A stretch of DNA of 64,000 bases from Myxococcus landrumus (GTDB lineage Bacteria; Myxococcota; Myxococcia; Myxococcales; Myxococcaceae), in contig NZ_CP071091.1 of NCBI RefSeq assembly GCF_017301635.1, forward strand, positions 3,918,001 to 3,982,000, in the 5' to 3' direction. The notes beneath the pieces are model-generated. The model was not told the origin of the DNA. It was given only the letters and a program-made list of their open reading frames with translations, and ran no database searches. Of the stretch, positions 20,757-29,578 are shown piece after piece; positions within the stretch are counted from its first letter, which is position 1, and the number at the start of each line of letters is the position of its first letter. A program made the position numbers and the translations under genes.

Positions 20757-23447
20757 GTGGCGCTCAAGGTTGGAGACCTTTACGTCTCTGTTTCAGCTGC
20801 GATTGGAGAGGCGCTCAAGTCCCTGGGCCAGCTCGTCGATGCGGTCGAGAAGGCGGCGCGGGAGGTGAAGAACGCCGGCAACGACATGGGCGAGATTGGG
20901 GCCGTGGTTGCGGCGGGCATCGGTGCCGCCGTCGCTGCGGCTACCGAGTCCAATGAGGGCATGAAGAAGGAGGTCCAGGAGCTGACGGACCTCGTCTACA
21001 CGCTTGCTGCCGACCTCGGCGACCTCTTCGCCCCCGTCGTCGAGAAGCTTGCCGACTTCATGTCTCGCCTCGTGGCGAACTTCCAGAGGCTCTCCCCCGA
21101 GGTGAAGTCCGCCGGAGCGGAAATCGCGGTGTGGGTTGCTGGTGCCGGCCTGGCGATGGGTGCCGTGGGCAAGCTCGCAGGTGTCGTCGAGGCGATGGCG
21201 GGCACCATGGGGTTGCTCGTGAAGGTGATGGCGGCGGCCAACACGTCGACGGCCGTCGCCGGGATTGCCTCAGGCTTCGCGTCGTCGGCTGCCGGTCTGC
21301 GCAGGCTCATGGACCTGCGGCCCGGCGAGCTCCTCGCGGGCATCGGAACCAGCGCAAAGGCCGCGACCTCCGGACTCGGCGGCCTCGGACCTGCCCTCGG
21401 AAACATCGCGAGTGGCCTGAAGTTCACGGCCACCTATCTCGCGTACTTCTCCGCGCCGCTTGTCGCCATCGCTGCCGCCGTCGCTGCTCTGACGCTGCTC
21501 GCTGGCTCGATCTATGGGGCGTGGACGGACACCAGTACAGGGGTCAAAGACTCCGTCCTTGAAATCTTCGCCGCCATTGGGGGCGTTGCGAAGGAGGTCT
21601 GGGAGGTGCTGTCGAACACGTTCGACGCCTTGGGCAAGGTCTTCGAGGCCATCGTCACCCGGGCCATAAACCTGTTGACGTGGCTTCTCCGCACGGCAGC
21701 GGAGAACCTCGCACCAATCGCAGATGCCGCCCAGCAAGGGAACATCGCCCGCGCTCTCCGCAAGATCTCTGGCATGACGGGGGAGGAGATCGTCAAGGCG
21801 TTCAAGAAGGGGGCGGCGGAGGCGGCCGAGAAGGTCACAGCCGCCGGCGCCGCAGTGTCGGGAACCCTAGCGGACATGGGGGCCACTGCCGCGAGTTTCG
21901 GAAAGGAGATCAAGCAAGGCGTCGCGTTCGGGGTCGGGAAGTCCTTTGACGGGACCAAGCAGATGTTCGACGCACTGGGCGTCCCGTCCATGTTCGAGAC
22001 GCTCAAGGCCCTCTTCACGGGGCCAATACTGGCTGACGTCGGGAAGCCGGATGTCCGCTACACGGAGAGCCGTCGGAAGGAGCTCGCGGCGGAAGCAGAG
22101 GCGCTCGAGCAGCGCATCAAGGAACTTGGTCAGATGCAGGCGAGGGCCGCTGCTGAGTCCGCCGAGGAGTTGCGGAAGCAGCTCGCGGCGGAACGCGAGG
22201 CCGCGGAGGAGTCGTTCAGGATCATCACGGAGGAGACTGAGCGCCTCGCAGAAGAGGCGCAGCGCATGGCCGCCGCTGCGCAGGAGGCCATCAAGCAGGC
22301 CCGCCAGGCGCTGGTGGACCGGGCCATCGGGAGCCTCGGCAAGCTGGGCGACCTGTTCAACTCGGCGATGCAGGGCTTCCAGGCGGGCGGCGTCTACGGC
22401 GCAATCATCGCCGTGGTGGCGGAGCTGCTCGCCAGCTCCAAGGGCTTCGCGGATGCCATCGGCGCGCTTAACGGACTCATCCAGTCGCTGGCTGACGGCC
22501 TCGGGACAATCCTGGAGCCCGCCCAGCCACTCCTCGGGGCCTTGAAGGGCGTCATTGACGCCTTTTTCGAGGTGCTCACGCCGGTGTTCGAGATGTTGAA
22601 CGCGGCGGTGGAGGCCATCGCGCCGCCGCTGGTCATCTTCGGGAAGCTGCTTGAGGGCCTCGCGCCGATGCTCTCCGCGGGTGCCAAGGCGCTCACGGCC
22701 ATCATGGACCCGCTCAACATGCTCGCGGGGCCGGCGATGGAGGCCCTGTTCGAGGTCTTGAAGTTCGTCTCCGAGGTCATTCTCAAGGTGAGCATCGCGC
22801 TGGGGGAGGTCTGGAACGCCATCATCAAGGCCATCCAGTGGGTGCTCCGGCAAATCAGCAAGGCGGTGGAGTGGCTCGGCATCAAGGCCCTCAAGAAGTT
22901 GGCCGACTCGATGGAAGGAATGAAGGCGGACACCGACGCGATGCGGGACTCGCTGAGCGAGCTCCAGGACACCACCTGGCAGAGCGCGCGGGACCAAGCC
23001 AACCACAACGCCGAGGTGCTCCGAGGCACCAAGGCGTTGGAGAAGATGACGGAGGCGCTGACGAACGTGCCGGCCGCGTGGAAAGTGGCACTGCGCCGCT
23101 TCGCGTCCCAGGATACGCAGGACGGGCCGAAGCGGCCGAACACGCCGACGCCTCCGCCCACCGCGGGCAACGGGCCGCCGCGCACCAACCCGCCGGTTAC
23201 CTACGAGGACCTGCCTCAGCGTCAGCGTGACCGCGAGGAGCGCGAGCGCGAGCGCCGGGGCGAGGTCATTCCGAAGACGTCGCTCCCCGGCAACGCCAAG
23301 TCCGGTCCCACCTACAACGTCACCATCAACGGAGTGGACGCGGAGAAGGCAGTCGATGAGGCGCTGCGGTTCGCGCAGCGGACCAGCTCGCTCCACCGCC
23401 TCGCCGAGGACGGCCGCTCGGTGCCGAAGGGATACAGGTTCGCGTGA
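20757..23447 (+). CDS. Tape measure protein
   Basis: This 896-residue protein sets tail length and is ejected ahead of the DNA. It is almost entirely helical, with alternating hydrophobic membrane-like stretches (VAAGIGAAVAAATE, LVAIAAAVAALTLLAGSIYG) and a long charged coiled coil (about residues 440-525, with repeated EE-R-AEEA heptads). A proline-rich stretch near 790-810 precedes the C-terminal conserved segment. By the usual rule of about 1.5 angstrom per residue this predicts a tail near 130 nm. The GTG start directly follows the chaperone stop. Confidence 0.92.
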   Translation: MALKVGDLYVSVSAAIGEALKSLGQLVDAVEKAAREVKNAGNDMGEIGAVVAAGIGAAVAAATESNEGMKKEVQELTDLVYTLAADLGDLFAPVVEKLADFMSRLVANFQRLSPEVKSAGAEIAVWVAGAGLAMGAVGKLAGVVEAMAGTMGLLVKVMAAANTSTAVAGIASGFASSAAGLRRLMDLRPGELLAGIGTSAKAATSGLGGLGPALGNIASGLKFTATYLAYFSAPLVAIAAAVAALTLLAGSIYGAWTDTSTGVKDSVLEIFAAIGGVAKEVWEVLSNTFDALGKVFEAIVTRAINLLTWLLRTAAENLAPIADAAQQGNIARALRKISGMTGEEIVKAFKKGAAEAAEKVTAAGAAVSGTLADMGATAASFGKEIKQGVAFGVGKSFDGTKQMFDALGVPSMFETLKALFTGPILADVGKPDVRYTESRRKELAAEAEALEQRIKELGQMQARAAAESAEELRKQLAAEREAAEESFRIITEETERLAEEAQRMAAAAQEAIKQARQALVDRAIGSLGKLGDLFNSAMQGFQAGGVYGAIIAVVAELLASSKGFADAIGALNGLIQSLADGLGTILEPAQPLLGALKGVIDAFFEVLTPVFEMLNAAVEAIAPPLVIFGKLLEGLAPMLSAGAKALTAIMDPLNMLAGPAMEALFEVLKFVSEVILKVSIALGEVWNAIIKAIQWVLRQISKAVEWLGIKALKKLADSMEGMKADTDAMRDSLSELQDTTWQSARDQANHNAEVLRGTKALEKMTEALTNVPAAWKVALRRFASQDTQDGPKRPNTPTPPPTAGNGPPRTNPPVTYEDLPQRQRDREERERERRGEVIPKTSLPGNAKSGPTYNVTINGVDAEKAVDEALRFAQRTSSLHRLAEDGRSVPKGYRFA

Positions 23448-24265
23448 TGAATTTCCTCCAGCTCAGCGGCATTCCCATCCCCTGCGATGCGTCGAGTCCC
23501 TTCACCTACGCCGAGGAGCGCATGGGCGAAGCGACACGCAGCTACGACGGGACACTCCACAGCTCCTTCCGTGGTGACGCGAAGTGGGGCTGCGCGGGCA
23601 CGACCTTCGCGCAGGAAATTCCGCTCTCGCGCGTCATGCGGAAGCTCATCAGCGGCGCTGGGCACTCGTGGAGCTTCGACAGCGGGTTCGTCAGCTCCAC
23701 GGGCATCAGCTACTCCGTGTTCAGCGGCAGCGCGTGGATTGAGACGAGCGGCTCGAAGTTCGGCACGGGGCACCTGGGCTGCTCCCCGGAGACCTATCTC
23801 AGGTGGCCGGTGCGGTTGCCTCCTCAGCGGACGCTCATGTTCTGGTCGAAGGGCACCTCGCTCGGCCCCACCTGGCGCCACGTCGTCGTCTACCCAGCGC
23901 TCAACAGCGTATGGATTGACGGCAGCGAGTGGGGGGACCTCTCGGACATTGAGGGGCTTGGGCTCATCGTCATTGTGACCGATGCCGCCATCGACATCGG
24001 CGCCCAGTATTCGGCCCCCGGCGATGCCTCCTTCGACGACTTGGTGGCACTGCCGTACACGCTTCCCGTGGCGTGGGCCCAGGGCTTGGCGGCCTCGAGC
24101 GTCCCGTTCGGCCCGCTCCCGTACCACACGGCCACGGGGACGGGCGTCGACGAGCCGCGCCGCGTGCTCGGCGAACCGGGCGACGGGACTGCCATCGAGC
24201 TGCGGACCGCCGGCGGGCTCTACCTGCCTCACGAGTCCTTCGACTTCACCTTGCGAGAGAAGTGA
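23447..24265 (+). CDS. Distal tail protein-like
   Basis: The 272-residue product starts at ATG overlapping the tape measure stop (GTGATGA). It is rich in aromatic and glycine residues with strand alternation (HSWSFDSGFVSSTGISYSVF, WRHVVVYPALNSVWIDGS), as in distal tail or tail-tip ring proteins that follow the tape measure. It overlaps the next gene by one base (TGATG). Family assignment is by order and fold character. Confidence 0.65.
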   Translation: MNFLQLSGIPIPCDASSPFTYAEERMGEATRSYDGTLHSSFRGDAKWGCAGTTFAQEIPLSRVMRKLISGAGHSWSFDSGFVSSTGISYSVFSGSAWIETSGSKFGTGHLGCSPETYLRWPVRLPPQRTLMFWSKGTSLGPTWRHVVVYPALNSVWIDGSEWGDLSDIEGLGLIVIVTDAAIDIGAQYSAPGDASFDDLVALPYTLPVAWAQGLAASSVPFGPLPYHTATGTGVDEPRRVLGEPGDGTAIELRTAGGLYLPHESFDFTLREK

Positions 24266-26649
24266 TGCGAGCGATTACACCCCAGGACTTCCTCCTCCTC
24301 GACAACGGCATGAGCACCTCGTGGCTCCGCGTGCGCTTCGCGTACCCGGGCGGTGACGTGGACCTCACCAACTTCGCGGGCATCAACTGGGTGCAGTCCT
24401 GCACCTGGTCCTCATCGCTCGACGCGCCCGTCGGGACGGCGATGCTCACGCTTCGCGCGTTCGGTCCGCCGGCCTACAGCCTCGCGCCGATGAACGAGAC
24501 GAGCCCGGCAAACAACGTCGGCGGAGTGTTCGACCCGTTGCTCCGTGTCGGCCGCGAAGTCCGCATCGACGTGAAGACAGTGCCGCGGGGGCAAGGCCCG
24601 GAAGATGGCGCCTGGTACGAGGTTTTCTTCGGGCGCATCGACGTCGTGGAGCCGAGCGGGGACACCCTCGCGGTCTCGTGCCGCGACATCGGCGGCGTGC
24701 TCCAGGACGTGCTCATCTGGGACGAGCGCGAGTATGGCGACAACACCGTTGGCATCGCGGTGCAGACGGTGATGACCCAGATTCTCGCGAACGCGGGGCT
24801 CTACGGGTACTTCGCCCCGTACACCCCCGTGGACCCGATGTGGCAGCTCGGGAAGTACAAGCAGGACAAGGTCCCGCTGATGGATGCGCTCCAGGCGTTG
24901 GCCGGGCAGCTCGGCTGGGACCTCCGCTTCCGCTGGCGAGAGGGCTTCCACTTCTGGCTGACGCTGCGCCAGCCAGAGCGCGAGGCCACCGTGCCCGTTT
25001 GGGAGGTCGCGCCGCACGACTACGCGGACACCTTGTCGCCGACGACGCGGCTCACGGACATCCGCAACGGGGTCCGAGTCATCTACGAGGACAAGAACGA
25101 CCTGGACGCGGCTGGTCTGTCGAAGCGCAAGGTGGTGACGGAGGTCGACACCGCATCCCGAGACCTCTACGGCGAGCGGTGGGCCGAGATCACCGAGGCC
25201 ACCTTGTCGAACATCGACACCGAGGTAGAGGCCCGCCGCTTGGCGAAGGCGTTCATCGCAGACCTCGCCCACTCGGCGCTTGAGGTGAGCATCACCGTCC
25301 CTCTCTGGTGGCACCTTGAGGTCGGAGATGTGCTGCTCGTGAGGGGTGACGGGATTCACCTGGACCACGACGAGCTGCTCGCGGTGCAGTCGCTGGAGCA
25401 CACCGTCGGGGCAAAGGGCTCCGCGTCTACGAAGCTCACCCTGCGTGGGCGGCCGTCCACGTCACGGGTCCGCTGGCTGCGCCGTGAGTCTGCCCCGGGC
25501 CTCGGTGAGCCGCTCCGCTTCCTCGGCCCAAACGCGCCTGTCGACCTCTCCGTCTCGAACACTGTCAACGGCGCCGCGCTCTCGTTCAAGCCGGCGCCCA
25601 CCGGGCCGAAGTGGGACTCGTTCGAGCTCCACATCTCCGCGACGCCGGGCTTCACGCCTTCCACCGCGACGTTCAAGGAGTTGACCGCAACGACTCGGTT
25701 CGAGGTTGCCGGCCTCCAGCCGGGAATGAAGCACTACGCCAAGGTGCTCGGACGTGACGCGAACGGGAACACCGGGGCTGTATCTGCGGAGGTGACGCTC
25801 ACTCCGCGGTACGTCTCGCCACTGGACCTTCAGCCCTACGTCAATGTGGCGTCGCTGCCGCCGAACGGAGACTTCGAGGCCCATAACAACCCGATGGTCC
25901 CCCCCGACACGTGGAGCATGGATGCGGGACTCTGGGGATCCGAAGTGAGGGCCGTATCCGACGCGCTCACGGGAGTCAGGGCGGTGATGGTCTCCGGCGT
26001 GGGTGCAATCGCATCACAGCTCATGGCTATTCGAGGTGGGAATCGATACGGCGTCGACCTCATGGCGAAGGGCTCCACTCCACCCGCCGTGTTCGCGGTC
26101 GCGCTCCGCTGGTTCGATGCGTCCCAGGCGTTTCTCGATGACGCCGTGATTATCAATACGCCGTCACCGGACGGCCACTACGCTCAGTTCACCGGCGCCG
26201 CAGCAGCACCACCTGCTGCCCGGTACGTGCGAGTCGTTATCACTGGCCCCGGTTCGGCATGGCCGGGTCGCACCCTCACTGTCGATTCTGTGCTTCTTGC
26301 CCCACTTGCGCTCGTTGTAGAGCAGCCGACTCCCGTTACCCCCTTTGACTTCGCTGGTGGGGGCGGCGGTTGGATGAACTTCGGGGCACCTGAAGCGCTC
26401 ACCCGATGGACGAAAGGGCTAGATGGGTGGGTGTCATTGGAGGGCGCCATGAAGAGTGGGGCCATTGGCGGCGCAGCCTTCATCCTGCCACCAGGGTGTC
26501 GGCCAAGCACAAACGAGCGCTTCGTCACGGCCTCAGCCAGTGGGAATGCACGCATCAGGGTTGAGCCGTCCGGTGCCGTCGTCGTTGAGGCGGCACTGGA
26601 CAACAGCCGCGTCCACCTGGGCGGCTGTCGATTCTTCGCGCGAGGCTAG
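24265..26649 (+). CDS. Tail tip / host-recognition protein
   Basis: The 794-residue product combines an N-terminal tail-hub-like part (YEVFFGRIDVVEPSG, DVLIWDEREYG, LAGQLGWDLRFRWREGFHFWL), a fibronectin type III-like unit around residues 425-515 (PVDLSVSNTVNGAALSF, FELHISATPGF, LQPGMKHYAKVLGRDANGN), and a C-terminal strand-rich carbohydrate-binding-like part. Such fusions form the tip that contacts the cell and binds the surface receptor. It is the last virion gene; no separate tail fibre gene follows, so receptor binding is probably here. Confidence 0.75.
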   Translation: MRAITPQDFLLLDNGMSTSWLRVRFAYPGGDVDLTNFAGINWVQSCTWSSSLDAPVGTAMLTLRAFGPPAYSLAPMNETSPANNVGGVFDPLLRVGREVRIDVKTVPRGQGPEDGAWYEVFFGRIDVVEPSGDTLAVSCRDIGGVLQDVLIWDEREYGDNTVGIAVQTVMTQILANAGLYGYFAPYTPVDPMWQLGKYKQDKVPLMDALQALAGQLGWDLRFRWREGFHFWLTLRQPEREATVPVWEVAPHDYADTLSPTTRLTDIRNGVRVIYEDKNDLDAAGLSKRKVVTEVDTASRDLYGERWAEITEATLSNIDTEVEARRLAKAFIADLAHSALEVSITVPLWWHLEVGDVLLVRGDGIHLDHDELLAVQSLEHTVGAKGSASTKLTLRGRPSTSRVRWLRRESAPGLGEPLRFLGPNAPVDLSVSNTVNGAALSFKPAPTGPKWDSFELHISATPGFTPSTATFKELTATTRFEVAGLQPGMKHYAKVLGRDANGNTGAVSAEVTLTPRYVSPLDLQPYVNVASLPPNGDFEAHNNPMVPPDTWSMDAGLWGSEVRAVSDALTGVRAVMVSGVGAIASQLMAIRGGNRYGVDLMAKGSTPPAVFAVALRWFDASQAFLDDAVIINTPSPDGHYAQFTGAAAAPPAARYVRVVITGPGSAWPGRTLTVDSVLLAPLALVVEQPTPVTPFDFAGGGGGWMNFGAPEALTRWTKGLDGWVSLEGAMKSGAIGGAAFILPPGCRPSTNERFVTASASGNARIRVEPSGAVVVEAALDNSRVHLGGCRFFARG

Positions 26650-26678
26650 TTCGGTTTCGTGACACTCCATCTGGGGAG

Positions 26679-27626
26679 TCACAATCCATCAGTAGGTACC
26701 TGCTCAACCTCCGCAATGAGTCTCTTGCTTTCATATATGATGAACGGCCCACTCATGAATTCCTCCAGGAGCCTTACAGTTGACTCGTCATTCTCCCAGG
26801 TCGCCTTCCTAAGCCAGTCGGGTTCGGCAACCTTGGCGGGTCCGTATTTGGTTTCAAGTGCCTTCTGAAGTGCGTCTACGACTTCACGCTGGCTCAAGCC
26901 TCGAGGGGCCTTCTTGCTGTCAAACTGGAGCATGACCCGCTTGAGCTTTCCATTTTTGAATGAATACACACAGATCGCCAGAAAGTCAGCAGCCACGCAT
27001 TCGCGATAGAGTCGCCCATCCTCGGCAACTTTAATGTCTGAATGTAGCCGCTTCACCTCTCCCTCGCGGGCCCCCCACGCAATGCCTTGATAGCCTCGCA
27101 TGTCGGGAGGGAGGACACCGACCCGGTTCCGGGGAGGTTGGGCGGAATGGTCTGCAACTGCAGGTTCTGATGTGCGGGCCTCGCCGCTTCCTGCATCCAC
27201 GCCGGCATCTGCATCGACACCGACATCCACACCGGCATCCGCCAGCGTCGTAGCTGCGGGCATTTGGTAGCGAGTCTTGCCCTTGAGGGCCGAAACCATA
27301 CGGCGGCGATCCACATCCTCGCCGCCCACCATTTGGAACGCCACCAAGCCATTGCACACTATGTCGCCGAATCCAGGCGTACTGGTTGCAACTTCGCACC
27401 AAGTCTTGGCCGCGCGTCCGGTCGCGAACTGGGTAATGCCGAGTTCGACATCTCCGACTTTGTAGTCGTATGACCTGGGGGCAATGGCTTGGCGGGTATT
27501 CTCCAATTTCGCAGAAAGCATGATGCCGCGCGATTCGGCAAACGCCTCTCCGTCCTCGATGGTGTCCAGCCGTTTTGTGAGGGTGGGCGCAGCAAGCATG
27601 ACAACAAGCAGAAGGGAGAGTCGCAC
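26679..27626 (-). CDS. Secreted hypothetical protein, prophage accessory gene
   Basis: The 315-residue product starts at GTG 27626 with GGAGG nine bases upstream; longer frames lack coding bias. A signal peptide (VRLSLLLVVMLAAP) is followed by a domain to about residue 125, an aspartate/alanine/glycine repeat linker (DAGVDVGVDADAGVDAG), and a C-terminal domain beginning RGYQGIAWG, a pattern seen in secreted bacterial proteins of unknown role. It is convergent with the tail-tip gene and its GC content is lower than in the neighbours. It looks like a lysogenic-conversion gene. Confidence 0.65.
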   Translation of the reverse strand: MRLSLLLVVMLAAPTLTKRLDTIEDGEAFAESRGIMLSAKLENTRQAIAPRSYDYKVGDVELGITQFATGRAAKTWCEVATSTPGFGDIVCNGLVAFQMVGGEDVDRRRMVSALKGKTRYQMPAATTLADAGVDVGVDADAGVDAGSGEARTSEPAVADHSAQPPRNRVGVLPPDMRGYQGIAWGAREGEVKRLHSDIKVAEDGRLYRECVAADFLAICVYSFKNGKLKRVMLQFDSKKAPRGLSQREVVDALQKALETKYGPAKVAEPDWLRKATWENDESTVRLLEEFMSGPFIIYESKRLIAEVEQVPTDGL

Positions 27627-27806
27627 CGTCAGAAACCTCCTCGGCAAGCCCCCAGCGCCGTAGCACCCGTGCACGCTCCGTACAAAGGCCCATGCCGACG
27701 GTGTCACACGACACCCGGCGCTGTTCTTGGTCGGACTGTCAGGGAACTCCGTAGTATCGCGTGCCCGCTGGCCGGGTCTCCTTCCGGTCAGCCGAGCGGG
27801 GTACAC

Positions 27807-28691
27807 GTGCGGAACGCGGAGAATATCTGGGGCGGGGGTGCGTCTCATGCTGTGCGCGGCGAAGGAGAACCGCGATCAATCCGTTCATCACGGAGGACGC
27901 AGCTCGGCATCATCATCCGGCGCTACCGCGGCATTCTGTTCGGGCGCCTCTTTCAGGTGCGCCATCCTGTCTCCGGCGAGCTGTCGCTGGAACTGGAGCT
28001 CACTGGGCGGCAGCACAAGCTAGCCCCACCCTTCGGAGTGGAGATGGTCATTGCGGCCCACCCGAAAGCAGGGGACTGCGCAGCGCGCCTCAGTGTGAGG
28101 CTGACACAGGCGCCGGCAGCGGCCTCGGATGCGGATGTTGCAGCCGTGTGTGAGGGTACCTTGACCTTGGCGAAAGCGACGCTCCAGACAGCGACGACTC
28201 GGTCTCAACTGGCCGACACGATGGCCCATCTACGCGCCCCCGCCCAGCGACGAGGCCCCGTGCTCCGCTCGCGACGCGCAATCCGCCGCGCTCGTCGCGC
28301 AATCCATCGCGCATGGCGCAACGCCGGGGCAGCGGCGACCGCGGCGTTGTCGCTCGTAGGGGTAGTCCTGATTGGGTCGTATCTCGCGCCACCACCAAAG
28401 CCCCCTCCCTCGCCGTGGGCTGGAGGGGGGACACCGGCTGGGTGGATGGTGCCAATTGCAATAGCCGACCAACCAATTCTCGGTCTCGCACTAGACCTCC
28501 CGAACGAGCCATTTCCGGAGCAGAAGACTCGGAACTGCGACGCTGACCTGGCCGAAGTGAAGATCAACGGAGGGTGCTGGGTGGAGACATCCAAGAAACC
28601 CCCGTGTGGTGAAAAGCTGTATGACCACAAGGGCAGGTGCTACCGCCCGGTCGGAAAAGAGAAGGCACCTCAACGGGCATTCTCACGGTAA
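27807..28691 (+). CDS. Single-pass membrane protein with Cys-rich tail
   Basis: The product has about 294 residues from GTG 27807; the start is uncertain. A basic cytoplasmic part (arginine runs near 28260-28320) precedes a membrane segment (ALSLVGVVLIGSYLAPP) and a C-terminal extracellular tail with NCDADLAEVKINGGCWVE and CGEKLYDHKGRCY. That tail resembles the end of many myxobacterial membrane-bound Ser/Thr kinases, but no kinase domain is present. It could be a stand-alone relative or the remains of such a kinase. Confidence 0.5.
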   Translation: MRNAENIWGGGASHAVRGEGEPRSIRSSRRTQLGIIIRRYRGILFGRLFQVRHPVSGELSLELELTGRQHKLAPPFGVEMVIAAHPKAGDCAARLSVRLTQAPAAASDADVAAVCEGTLTLAKATLQTATTRSQLADTMAHLRAPAQRRGPVLRSRRAIRRARRAIHRAWRNAGAAATAALSLVGVVLIGSYLAPPPKPPPSPWAGGGTPAGWMVPIAIADQPILGLALDLPNEPFPEQKTRNCDADLAEVKINGGCWVETSKKPPCGEKLYDHKGRCYRPVGKEKAPQRAFSR

Positions 28692-29284
28692 TGGGCTTGC
28701 GCCCGGAAACCGGGCGTGGTACCCAATTCCTAGCTTTTGCTGAACTCAAGTGACCCGCTGCAGCAGTGACAATCACCAGCGCGTCAGTCCCACAGAGAGC
28801 TTGGTAGTCCCCGCGTGCGTTCGCGAGCACTACCACCAGAAAAGGCCGGTGCACCCAGGTAGCGCTGGGACACCCGCCCCCCGGTGCTCTACCGGCGTCC
28901 GTGATTGTCCGCCGGTAGAGCGCCACTTCGTTTCTGGGGGTCTCGTGGCGCCGGTTGATACGACTACAGGCATCTTTCGTGCTTTTCGGGCGGAGCCACC
29001 GCCCGTCGCGCAGCTTCCCATGGCGCACACGCGCTGCGGATTGGGCCTCCGTCCCCATCTCGCCGTGGCGACTGCCGTCCCTGCAGCGAGCCTTGCAACC
29101 CACACGTCACGCGTTGGCCGGTGCGACAAGGCGTTCTGCCTTCTCCACGAGGCCTCGTGTGGCCTGCGGCTTGCTCCTCGAACGCCCCGCCGATGAGGTC
29201 GGCCTCGGGCGGCGCGGCGCAGGGCCGGAACGTCGCGCTTCACATCTCGTTCAACAACACCAGGGTCCCGAGTGGGGGAAGTCG
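28692..29284. other. Gene-poor spacer before the integration genes
   Basis: About 590 bases with no convincing gene. Open frames on both strands are long but have weak codon bias and no start signals. It contains the inverted repeat at 28883-28924 and might hold the promoter of the excisionase-integrase unit or integrase arm sites. Confidence 0.5.
28883..28924. promoter_or_regulatory. Long inverted repeat
   Basis: GCTCTACCGGCG (28886-28897) and CGCCGGTAGAGC (28910-28921) form a perfect 12-pair stem with a 12-base loop; with one G-T pair it extends to 15. It has no T-run. An operator, an RNA structure or an integrase arm-site pair are all possible. Confidence 0.45.
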
Positions 29285-29578
29285 ATGACGGAAGTGGAGT
29301 TGGAGGCCATCCGAAGAATCATCCGCGAGGAGCTGTCGGCCGCGGGCGCCGTCGGTGACCTTTTGACACTCGCACAAGCAGCCGCGCTGGTGAGCGTGAG
29401 CGAGGCGACCATCAAGCGATGGCTCCGCGACGGCGTGCTCGTGCGACATGGAGAAGGGCGCACGGTGCGCATCTCCAAGCGCCAGCTCCTAGAGGTGATG
29501 GCGAGGCAGGAGTCCTCGCCCGTCTCGAATGCGGAGTTGGAGCGGATGGCCGATGCGGCGCTCGGGAGGGCGGTCTGA
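29285..29578 (+). CDS. Excisionase-like helix-turn-helix protein
   Basis: The 97-residue product starts at an ATG preceded by GGGGAAG. Residues 22-75 form a MerR/excisionase-type winged helix (LLTLAQAAALVSVSEATIKRWL, then a wing and VRISKRQLLEVM). It likely binds DNA near the attachment site and steers the integrase toward excision, or controls its expression. The stop overlaps the integrase ATG (TGATG), so the two are coupled. Confidence 0.8.
   Translation: MTEVELEAIRRIIREELSAAGAVGDLLTLAQAAALVSVSEATIKRWLRDGVLVRHGEGRTVRISKRQLLEVMARQESSPVSNAELERMADAALGRAV

Noticed and set aside
28564-29103. A 179-codon minus-strand frame in the spacer before the integration genes
   Set aside because: It overlaps the end of the membrane protein gene, has mixed codon bias and no ribosome binding site; kept as unannotated spacer.
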